Positions 18,924 through 25,682 of a stretch of 64,000 bases of DNA are shown here, in pieces. The position numbers were made by a program, and so were the translations under genes. Position 1 is the stretch's first letter, and each line of letters starts with the position of its first letter. The notes below the pieces were generated by a model, which was not told the origin of the DNA, searched no databases, and was given only the letters and a program-made list of their open reading frames with translations. Source of the DNA: Alterirhizorhabdus solaris (GTDB taxonomy: Bacteria; Pseudomonadota; Alphaproteobacteria; Sphingomonadales; Sphingomonadaceae); assembly GCF_007785815.1 (NCBI RefSeq), contig NZ_VNIM01000001.1, positions 62,001 to 126,000 of the forward strand, in the 5' to 3' direction.

Positions 18924-19205
18924 CTATTCAGTTGGTCTTTCATCAACCCTCTTACCAACTGCAATCTCGAGAGCTTGCTTCAGCAACATGACCGGATCGA
19001 CTCCGATAGCCAATGCCACGGCAACATACTCGTCAACGCCAAGCAGTCGCTCGCCGGTTTCATACCGCGACACGTAAGCCTGTTGCCAACTAAGCCGCCC
19101 AGCGAGATCGACCTGCCGCAGCTTCGCATCCCGGCGTGCCTTTGTGAGCAGGTGCACGATGCGACCATGCAGGTCAGACGAGGCAGGAGAACGCATTTCA
19201 GGCAT
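18924..19205 (-). CDS. Xre-family transcriptional regulator
   Basis: This 93-residue protein is a Cro/CI-type helix-turn-helix repressor (LLTKARRDAKLRQVDLAGRL and WQQAYVSRYETGERLLGVDE, residues about 19 to 60). It is divergent from the small membrane protein gene at 19270. A perfect inverted repeat TATACG/CGTATA lies in the 64-base gap between the two starts, as expected for an autoregulating repressor that also controls the divergent gene. Confidence 0.85.
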   Translation of the reverse strand: MPEMRSPASSDLHGRIVHLLTKARRDAKLRQVDLAGRLSWQQAYVSRYETGERLLGVDEYVAVALAIGVDPVMLLKQALEIAVGKRVDERPTE

Positions 19206-19220
19206 CTACCATTTGCCTAG

Positions 19221-19237
19221 TATACGTAAAGCGTATA
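19221..19237. promoter_or_regulatory. Inverted-repeat operator for the Xre regulator
   Basis: TATACGTAAAGCGTATA is a perfect 6-bp inverted repeat with a 5-bp spacer, located 16 bases upstream of the xre start and 33 bases upstream of the divergent gene. Size and position fit a dimeric Cro-like repressor site. Confidence 0.6.
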
Positions 19238-19269
19238 TCGCGTGACTAGCTTTTTGCGAGCGTGATCCG

Positions 19270-19848
19270 ATGGAAAACGACCGAAATGCTAAAAGATGTG
19301 CATCGGCGGACAGGAAAGAGTCCGTGCCGGTGCTGGATCGCTTCGTCGCTCGCCTGGAGGTCAGCCGGACCTACCCATGTCCGGTCGTCAGCATCCTAAC
19401 CTTCTGGGCCGGGCTGATCGCGCTCACCGTCGTCGACAAGGTGACCGGAACGACGCCTGTGGTGGCGAGCCGCCTCTATGCGGTCGCGTGGGCGCTGGTA
19501 GTAGGCCTGGAACTCGGCCGCGATGTTTGGGTCCAACGGCACCGATATGCGTCACCTCGCTGGCTACAAGCTGTGGATGCGGCCGTGGGCCACGAGGTGA
19601 CCGTCCATGCGCTGGCCGCGCTGATCAGGCAGCATGAGCACGAGTTGGATTACGTGGTCACCCGCTCCGATCTGAGAATCGAGGTTCAGGCAGAGCGAGT
19701 CCGACGGAGGGAAGCTGCTCGGCGAGCGGAAGGGTTTCGTCTTGTCGAAGCACCGGTGATCGATGCCGCCCAGGTCGCGCGCGACGAGGAACGACGCCGT
19801 CGAGCTCGCGAGCGGCGTGCCGCCAGGCAGGGCAGGGCGCCTGCGTGA
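19270..19848 (+). CDS. Hypothetical membrane protein
   Basis: The 192-residue product has one or two hydrophobic segments in the middle (PVVSILTFWAGLIALTVVDK and LYAVAWALVVGLELG) and a highly basic, helical C-terminus (ERRRRARERRAARQGR). It should be an inner-membrane protein with a cytoplasmic charged tail. No family was recognised. It overlaps the next gene by four bases and is divergent from the Xre regulator, which may repress it. Confidence 0.6.
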   Translation: MENDRNAKRCASADRKESVPVLDRFVARLEVSRTYPCPVVSILTFWAGLIALTVVDKVTGTTPVVASRLYAVAWALVVGLELGRDVWVQRHRYASPRWLQAVDAAVGHEVTVHALAALIRQHEHELDYVVTRSDLRIEVQAERVRRREAARRAEGFRLVEAPVIDAAQVARDEERRRRARERRAARQGRAPA

Positions 19849-20213
19849 CCGGCTCTAAGCCGGAAACAGGCGGGGATCTGGTCGGCGTGACGATCTTCGG
19901 CGGGATCGCGCACTTTCCCAGCCGGGCTGGCGAGCGGGTTCGCCATCTCGCCGATCTCGATCCGACACTGGTCGCCGAGCTGCTCACCGCGGCCGAGGCG
20001 AGTGATTTGTTCACCTGCCCGGATCTGAATGGGGCTGCATCATTCCGCCCTGACGCTCGCACGTACAGCATCCGCCTCGTCCATGGCGGTCACTCGCGGC
20101 TGCTGACGGTGCCTGAGCCGTTCGAGGCACCGGAGCTGGCGCAACTGGTCCGGACCGTGCGCCGCTGTAGGGCAGGGGAGCGAGCAACCTTCCCGTTTTC
20201 CCCGTGCCAATGA
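19845..20213 (+). CDS. Emfourin-like small protein, copy 1
   Basis: The 122-residue protein has the pattern of the emfourin (protealysin inhibitor) family: a glycine-rich first strand, LDPTLVAELLTAAEASDLFT, then a strand pair ending HGGHSRLLTVPEPFEAPELA and a final helix. It is clearly paralogous to the product of 23839 to 24210; both share the FEAPELA block, the F(F/T)..PD motif and the position of AR and SR. Emfourins inhibit M4 metalloproteases, but no such protease is encoded nearby, so the function here is open. Confidence 0.55.
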   Translation: MTGSKPETGGDLVGVTIFGGIAHFPSRAGERVRHLADLDPTLVAELLTAAEASDLFTCPDLNGAASFRPDARTYSIRLVHGGHSRLLTVPEPFEAPELAQLVRTVRRCRAGERATFPFSPCQ

Positions 20214-20662
20214 CGTGATAGCATCCGCGCGCCGCCCGGTCAGTCCTGGCGGTGAGGCGTAGGAACCTCAGAGTCTCTCGGCCGGTCGACATGTTTGTCG
20301 GCCGGGTGGCTGTCGCGCATGTCCAGGGCTCCGCCTAAAGTCTCTAGCTGCTGCCCCTCGGTGTGAGGAATATCCCGACTTTTTCCGCTACCTCATGATC
20401 TGCTCCTTGTCGGATCTTTGCAAGATCATCCGTCATCGCTCCCGGAGTGCAACAGTCTCTTCGCGGTCGGGCGCGTGGCGTGGCCTTTAGGCCTGTCGCC
20501 TGCCGCATTATGGGCATTTACGTGCAAAGGGTGGAGCTTCAACAAGCATCACGAGGTTGTCGCCACCTCACCTTTAGGCCCGAAGTCTCCTGTCCCTCCG
20601 CCTCCCGGGAGGATGGTTTCGCCGCTCTTGTGCGGACGAACCTGGTGTGACCCTGAAATTGT
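20214..20662. other. Non-coding region beside the IS110-family transposase
   Basis: About 450 bases without a believable gene separate the emfourin-like gene from the transposase stop. Part of it belongs to the end of the IS. It has a direct repeat CCTTTAGGCC at about 20479 and 20572 and several short hairpins (for example CTCCCGGGAG near 20608). The exact IS end could not be placed because IS110 elements lack terminal inverted repeats. Confidence 0.4.
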
Positions 20663-21826
20663 CTATGCGCTGGCGCGTGCCCGCATCAGGTCGCGGTGCG
20701 GCCCCACGTCGGCGGCCTTGGCCATGAAATGGGTGCAGTCGCGCCACAGGCTGAACATCACGATCGCCAGCTTGCGGGCGAGCGCGACCTTGGCCTTGTT
20801 GAAGCCGACGCGCTTGCTGAGCTTCATGCCCCAGTCCTTGAGCGTGCTGAACGACCTGGTGTTCGCCAGCATGACCGTCGCGGCGCCGACCAGATGCGTG
20901 CGGGTGAGCTGGTTGCCCATCTTGCTGATCCCGCCGTGCGTCAGGCTCTCGCCCGACTGGTAGACGCGCGGCGTCAGGCCGAGATAGGCCGCGACATCGT
21001 CGACATGCCGGAACCGGGTCGGGTCCTCGATCGCGCTGTAGAAGGACAGCGCCGTGATTGTGCCGATGCCGGGGATCTCCATGAACCGCTTGCACACCGG
21101 ATGGGACGCGGCGAGCAGGTCCAGCTCGCGCTCGATCCGCCCGGCCTCGATGTAGAAGCGCTCGCACAGGTCGAGAAGCGGGATGATGCGCGGGCGCAGG
21201 TCGACGCCTTCGGTGTCGGCGATGAGGCACAGCTGGTCGATGGCCCGTTCGCGGAACGTCGCCGGGCTGTCGCTGCCGGGTTCGATCCGTCCGCCATAGA
21301 CCCGGACCAGACCGCGGATCATCGCCTCGGTTTCGCGCCGCTGCTTGACCAGGCGGTCGCGCATGATCAGCGACGCCCGGACCTCGAAACACAGGTTCGA
21401 CTTGACGTAGACCTCGGTCAGATAGTCGCGGCCGCTGCGCGTGATCTCGGCGATGCCGCGCGCGTCGTTGGTGTCGGTCTTGTTGCGCTTCACCGACAGC
21501 ACCCGGTGGACCTGTAGCGCATCGAGCACCGCCACCTGGAAGCCCTGCTCGCGCAGCTTGCCCGCCAGGTGCGGCGACAAACCGCCCGTCTCCATGCCGA
21601 TCAGCGTCACATGCGACTTGAAGTTGCGGCGCAGGTAGCGGCCGATCTCGGTCGCGTGGCTCTTCATCGACACCTGGTGGACCACTGCGCCGTCGACATC
21701 GACCACGCAAACCGCCGTGCTCTTGAACCCGATATCCAGCCCCACCCAGAACCGCGCTGACGCCGGATCCGCCTCCGCCCGCGCCATCGCCGCGACATAG
21801 GCCGGCGCCACGATCTTCTTCGACAT
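20663..21826 (-). CDS. IS110-family transposase
   Basis: This is a DEDD-type recombinase that inserts its element with the help of a bridge RNA. The N-terminal RuvC-like domain is recognisable from FWVGLDIGFKSTAVCVVDVD, LIGMETGGLSPHLAGKL and KRNKTDTNDARGIAEITRSG. The C-terminal Transposase_20 domain reads IPGIGTITALSFYSAI and YLGLTPRVYQSGES, with the conserved serine region. The ATG at 21826 has a GGGAG site, giving 387 residues. The frame is open further upstream, but that part is not family-like. The element has split a cluster of small plasmid genes. Confidence 0.92.
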   Translation of the reverse strand: MSKKIVAPAYVAAMARAEADPASARFWVGLDIGFKSTAVCVVDVDGAVVHQVSMKSHATEIGRYLRRNFKSHVTLIGMETGGLSPHLAGKLREQGFQVAVLDALQVHRVLSVKRNKTDTNDARGIAEITRSGRDYLTEVYVKSNLCFEVRASLIMRDRLVKQRRETEAMIRGLVRVYGGRIEPGSDSPATFRERAIDQLCLIADTEGVDLRPRIIPLLDLCERFYIEAGRIERELDLLAASHPVCKRFMEIPGIGTITALSFYSAIEDPTRFRHVDDVAAYLGLTPRVYQSGESLTHGGISKMGNQLTRTHLVGAATVMLANTRSFSTLKDWGMKLSKRVGFNKAKVALARKLAIVMFSLWRDCTHFMAKAADVGPHRDLMRARASA

Positions 21827-21987
21827 GACTTGCTCCCTTCCCGTCACCGTTGGTCGAAAAAGGATACGCCTCTCGCCGTCGCCTGGGCAGCAGCTAACCC
21901 ACAAGCGGCAGCGCTCGCGCGAGAGCCCGGGTTCCTAACACCCGGCTTACGGGCCGGAGAACGCCTCCAGACGACGAGGAGGCAGTT

Positions 21988-22824
21988 ATGGCAGGGCAGG
22001 GTGCATTTCAGGCCTTAGCGGCGCTCACAGCGGCTCTGGCGGGCATTCCGGCCATGGCGCAGCAGTCACCCGGTATTGCCGGCTTCCTCATCACCATCGG
22101 CGGCGATACCGACATGAAGACGAGCGGGTCGCTTCGGACCCGCCCGTCGCCGCAGGTCTTTCCGCTGCTCGACGACGCCGACGAGATCATCGGCTACCGC
22201 TTCTTCTCCGAAAAGATCACCGCCAACGGCTCGGCGACGGCCGAGCGCGCCCGCGATGCATTCGCGCAGGAATGCGCCGCCAAGGGCGGTCGGATCGAAC
22301 CGGAAGACGGCGACGCGGCGCGCACCTTCCGTGATCGCGCGCTCGGTCGCAGGTTGCCGCCCCGGGGCGAGTCCAAGCACTTCTGGTCCGGCAGCTCGGC
22401 GGTGTGCTCGCGCGGCGCCGACCAGGTGCTCGGCGGCTTCGTCGCGATCACCTACGATACGACCGAAGTCGCTACCAAAGGCGACCTCGGCAGCCGGCTG
22501 ATGAGCCGCGTGTCGATGGTCCCGACCCGCACCGCGGTCTACGCCTACCGCCCCGACCAGATCCGTTCGGCGGCATGGTTCCAGCGCGCGCAGGACAGCT
22601 ACGTCGCCGATCGCGAGGCCGAGCAGAAGCACCGCGAGACGTTTCGGCGTGAGCTCGCGATCGGCACCGTAACCAACTGCGGCACGGTCATCCAGATCCG
22701 CGGACCCATGGTCGAGATCGCGGTGCCTGCGACCAGGCTGACGCCCAACGGCAAGTCCACCTTCTGGTCGCGGCGCGACGCGCTGGCACCGACCTTCTCG
22801 ACGCCCTGCACTTACGGACTCTGA
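21988..22824 (+). CDS. Hypothetical secreted protein
   Basis: The 278-residue product starts with a signal peptide (FQALAALTAALAGIPAMAQQ) after a strong GAGGAGG ribosome-binding site, so it is probably periplasmic. The mature protein has two to four cysteines (QECAAKGG, SAVCSRGADQ, TNCGTVIQ, STPCTYGL) and a run of beta-like segments. No family was recognised. It is the first gene after the IS110 element and reads in the same direction as the following small genes. Confidence 0.65.
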   Translation: MAGQGAFQALAALTAALAGIPAMAQQSPGIAGFLITIGGDTDMKTSGSLRTRPSPQVFPLLDDADEIIGYRFFSEKITANGSATAERARDAFAQECAAKGGRIEPEDGDAARTFRDRALGRRLPPRGESKHFWSGSSAVCSRGADQVLGGFVAITYDTTEVATKGDLGSRLMSRVSMVPTRTAVYAYRPDQIRSAAWFQRAQDSYVADREAEQKHRETFRRELAIGTVTNCGTVIQIRGPMVEIAVPATRLTPNGKSTFWSRRDALAPTFSTPCTYGL

Positions 22825-22877
22825 GGGGTCGATCCGCCCAATTCGCATACGACTGAGACACTGAATGGAGCTCCATC

Positions 22878-23273
22878 ATGACCCTCGACCTGAGCGACTT
22901 TAAACCGACGCCTCTGCCCTCCCATGAGACCCCGCCCTATGCGTCGGCGGACCCTTCTACGGACCTGCGGCTGATCTTTGCCGGCACCGACTGGAGCGAG
23001 CCCGGACATGGCGGTTATCCGACCCGAACCGCGGCGGGAGATTGGATGATCCGGGTCAAGCTGGACCTGCCTTACCCCATGCTCGCGAGCCTCGAAGCGA
23101 AGGCCGGGTCGCATGACATTGGCGAGCTCATCCGGGCCGCTCTCGTGATCGCTGGGTATGGCTCCGAATCCGACATCGTGGGCGCCAAGTCCGACCGCTA
23201 CGTAACCCGCGATGAGCAGCGTGAACGGCTCGGAATGCCTGCGACGATGACGAGTTCGGAAGACGCCGGATGA
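22878..23273 (+). CDS. Conserved-looking hypothetical protein
   Basis: The 131-residue soluble protein has an N-terminal proline-rich region and a C-terminal helical part (LEAKAGSHDIGELIRAALVI). The start ATG follows a GGAG site. It overlaps the next gene by four bases (ATGA), so the two are coupled. No family was recognised. Its place within the small-gene cluster between the replication core and the mobilisation operon suggests a plasmid-maintenance or host-interaction role, which is inference only. Confidence 0.6.
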   Translation: MTLDLSDFKPTPLPSHETPPYASADPSTDLRLIFAGTDWSEPGHGGYPTRTAAGDWMIRVKLDLPYPMLASLEAKAGSHDIGELIRAALVIAGYGSESDIVGAKSDRYVTRDEQRERLGMPATMTSSEDAG

Positions 23274-23557
23274 CCCATCAGTCCGGACACGAACGGCTGC
23301 GCTATGAAGCGGTTCTGAAGCCTCTCGAGTGGGAGCAGCGGATGCTTGTCGACGGTCGGCACGACCTGCGCCGGATCGTGACTGCGATGGCCTCCGACGG
23401 CATCGCGATCAGCGAGGAAGTGGCGCTCAAAGCCTGGCATCGGTTTTCCGAAGAAGAGCATTGCGCGACCTGGTACGGCCTAGGCAGTGACGACGAGATC
23501 CGGCGCAACCTGATGCCGCATCTGACGTTGAGACCCGTCGCCGAGCAGGACCGCTGA
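23270..23557 (+). CDS. Small hypothetical protein
   Basis: This 95-residue acidic protein (YEAVLKPLEWEQRMLVDGRH, then WHRFSEEEHCATWYGLGSDD) overlaps the preceding gene by four bases and has typical high GC in third codon positions. It has no signal peptide, membrane segment or recognised motif. It is transcribed with its neighbours. Confidence 0.55.
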   Translation: MTHQSGHERLRYEAVLKPLEWEQRMLVDGRHDLRRIVTAMASDGIAISEEVALKAWHRFSEEEHCATWYGLGSDDEIRRNLMPHLTLRPVAEQDR

Positions 23558-23599
23558 CTGGCGTCCGTGACCTCCCGACAGACTGGATCACGCGACCCG

Positions 23600-23842
23600 A
23601 TGAGCGAAGTCGAGCACCGGTATACCAGGACGGCTTTGGCCCTGATGCGCATGGCCATGGCGCTGCTCGATCGGGCAGGATGCACCCTTGCCGCCGCCCG
23701 GCTTCAGCACGCGATCGACACGGTCGAAGCCGTCCCGGGGAACGCGGCGATGCCGCTTCATTCAACTGAGTCGCCGGGTGCTGAATCCGACCATCATGAC
23801 CATCAGCGTGGTGCTGGAATAGGGGAGGGTACAAGCTCATGA
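23600..23842 (+). CDS. Small hypothetical protein
   Basis: From the ATG at 23600 the product is 80 residues, with an amphipathic helical core (YTRTALALMRMAMALLDRAG then AAARLQHAIDTVE). The last codons overlap the ATG of the second emfourin-like gene, so translation is probably coupled. An upstream start at 23567 is possible. No family recognised. Confidence 0.45.
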   Translation: MSEVEHRYTRTALALMRMAMALLDRAGCTLAAARLQHAIDTVEAVPGNAAMPLHSTESPGAESDHHDHQRGAGIGEGTSS

Positions 23843-24210
23843 CGAACGCCGTCACCCTTGGTATCTCGGGCTGGTTCACTGCGCACGGAACCCTCTACCA
23901 TGAGGAGGGTCGCAGGCTCGACGAAATCACGCCGGAGGACTGGTTCAATCTCGTCGCTCATGCCGATGCGATCGACTTCTTTACGCGGCCCGACCCGGCG
24001 TTGCCGGCAGCCGACGCCCGCATCTTCCACCTCACCATCACCGCCGGCGAGCGGTCGCGCGAGCTGGCGATCAACGACCCGTTCGAAGCGCCGGAGTTGG
24101 CCTTGCTCATCCGGTTAGCGCGCCGCGCCATGCGGGATCGATTGGTGCAAAGGGTTGAAGCGATGGACGGGGAGACCCTCGCGGCCTTACGGGCAGTCTC
24201 GACAAGGTGA
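23839..24210 (+). CDS. Emfourin-like small protein, copy 2
   Basis: The 123-residue product is a paralogue of the protein encoded at 19845. The shared features are a glycine-containing first strand (LGISGWFTAHGTLYHEEGRR), ITPEDWFNLVAHADAIDFFT, ADARIFHLTITAGERSRELA, and NDPFEAPELALLIRLARRAM. The fold order matches small emfourin-type inhibitors. Two diverged copies on one plasmid suggest different targets or an old duplication. It closes the small-gene cluster before the transfer region. Confidence 0.55.
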   Translation: MTNAVTLGISGWFTAHGTLYHEEGRRLDEITPEDWFNLVAHADAIDFFTRPDPALPAADARIFHLTITAGERSRELAINDPFEAPELALLIRLARRAMRDRLVQRVEAMDGETLAALRAVSTR

Positions 24211-24555
24211 GCCGGTACTGATCCGACTGGCCGGCTTGTACGCCGGCCTGGTTGCCCCGCCGGACGCCGGATCAGCCCCGAACAGCCGAACAGCAGCAAC
24301 ATCCAGCGACCTGAGAAGTAGGGGTTAGGGGGCACACGCGATGCACCCCGAAGGGGTGCAGAAAAGGGCAGATTTGCGTCGTTCCGGCCGCATGGTCCTA
24401 TGCGGATACTGCGCCCGGACCATCTGGTCCGTCCTGGTCCACAGAGCGGATAGGGCAAGGAAACCCGCAGTTTTTGCTTGCGCTGCTCTGCACTTCCTCC
24501 TTGCGCGCTCCGTAGGCGCAATGCACACTCGCTACCGGGCAGAAGGGGTGTCCGC
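24211..24555. other. Hairpin-rich region upstream of the mobilisation operon, candidate oriT
   Basis: The gap holds a perfect hairpin TGCACCCC-GAA-GGGGTGCA (24342 to 24360), a GGACCATCTGGTCC inverted repeat (about 24417 to 24430) and a GCGC...GCGC repeat near 24508. It lies directly before the relaxosome and relaxase genes, the usual place of oriT in MobF systems. A nic site could not be identified. Confidence 0.5.
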
Positions 24556-24873
24556 ATGGCGCGCGTACCGATCACGGTGTACCTGCAACCCGACCAGCTC
24601 GCCGGCATTGAGCGCCGCGCGGGCCAGGTCGGCAAGACGCGCAGCGCCTGGGTAGCGGACACGCTGGTGCGCTCACTCGAAGACGAGCTGCTGCCGCTGG
24701 ACGAGATCCTTCTCGACCAGCTGACCAAGGTCCGTGCCGGCCTGGAGGTCGTCGCGGAAGCGCAGGTCGGGCGTGGCCCCGACAGCAAGAAGGGTCTTGC
24801 CGAGTTGCGGCAACGACGGGCCGAGCTGGCGACCCGCATGCTGGCCGAAGCGCGTTCGAGACTGCGGCGATGA
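24556..24873 (+). CDS. Ribbon-helix-helix-like relaxosome accessory protein
   Basis: The 105-residue protein begins MARVPITVYLQPDQLAGIER, a beta strand and helix typical of ribbon-helix-helix DNA-binding proteins, followed by RSAWVADTLVRSLEDEL. The remainder is helical and charged. An AGAAGGGG sequence precedes the ATG. It overlaps the next gene by four bases. By position it should bind the oriT region and help relaxase loading, like other accessory proteins of mobilisation systems; this is inference from context. Confidence 0.7.
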   Translation: MARVPITVYLQPDQLAGIERRAGQVGKTRSAWVADTLVRSLEDELLPLDEILLDQLTKVRAGLEVVAEAQVGRGPDSKKGLAELRQRRAELATRMLAEARSRLRR

Positions 24874-25682
24874 CCGACGCTGGTCGCAGGCGCATCGACG
24901 TCTCGAGTGACGTCCACAGCCGGCTGGACGCCGAGTCCAAGCGGCGCAACATCCCCATCCGTGATCTCGTGGAACAGGCGGTCACCACCATGTTCGACAG
25001 GGAGGCCCAAGCGGCCTTGTCCGTGCGTCAACAGCGCGAGCGCCGCCATGCCGATCGGATGGAGGAACAGACCGCTCAAATCGGCGAGGTTACCCGTCGC
25101 GTCTCGGCCCTGATCGCCCAACAATCGAAGGACCTACCCGGCGCCTTGAACGCAGGTTTCGACGCGATCAAGACCACCATCAAGGAGACCGGCGGGACCG
25201 GACATCTCCGCGATTTGATCGCGAAGTTCCAGACCGACTTCACGGTCCTGTTCAAGGAAGCGCAGGGTGCTCTCGCCGTCTCCGTTGGCAATGTCACTAA
25301 AGCCGTCGAGGAGCAGGCAAAGGGCTTCGGAAAGCAGCTCGACCGGATTGAGAAGCGTCAGTCGGATACGCGTACAAAGCTTGGCGTAGGTGCCGCCCTT
25401 GGCATCGCTGGACTTGTTCTGATCTGTCTGCTGTTCGCCAATACCGCACCTACCCGCTGGCTCTCAATTCGTCTCCTGGGTGAAAGTGACGCGGTACCTG
25501 CGGCATGGAGCTTGGCAGGCGATGGGCGCACGACTGGCGAGCTCATGGCGGAGACAAAAGGCCTTCTCGCCAGTGACACATTTCGGGTCCGGTACGCCGA
25601 GTGCGCGGCCCATGCTAAGCGCATGAAGAAGCCGTTTCCCTGCCGGCTCACCTTTCCGCCTCTGGAAAGCAAGACGCCGTGA
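24870..25682 (+). CDS. RHH / coiled-coil / single-transmembrane mobilisation protein
   Basis: This 270-residue protein has three visible parts. A ribbon-helix-helix-like N-terminus reads RIDVSSDVHSRLDAESKRRN and PIRDLVEQAVTTMF. A long helical segment (about residues 45 to 175) follows and looks coiled-coil-like. One membrane helix (GAALGIAGLVLICLLFANTA, near residue 180) precedes a short C-terminal domain with two cysteines. It overlaps the relaxase start by four bases. The build suggests a link between DNA at oriT and the membrane. No family name is offered. Confidence 0.65.
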   Translation: MTDAGRRRIDVSSDVHSRLDAESKRRNIPIRDLVEQAVTTMFDREAQAALSVRQQRERRHADRMEEQTAQIGEVTRRVSALIAQQSKDLPGALNAGFDAIKTTIKETGGTGHLRDLIAKFQTDFTVLFKEAQGALAVSVGNVTKAVEEQAKGFGKQLDRIEKRQSDTRTKLGVGAALGIAGLVLICLLFANTAPTRWLSIRLLGESDAVPAAWSLAGDGRTTGELMAETKGLLASDTFRVRYAECAAHAKRMKKPFPCRLTFPPLESKTP

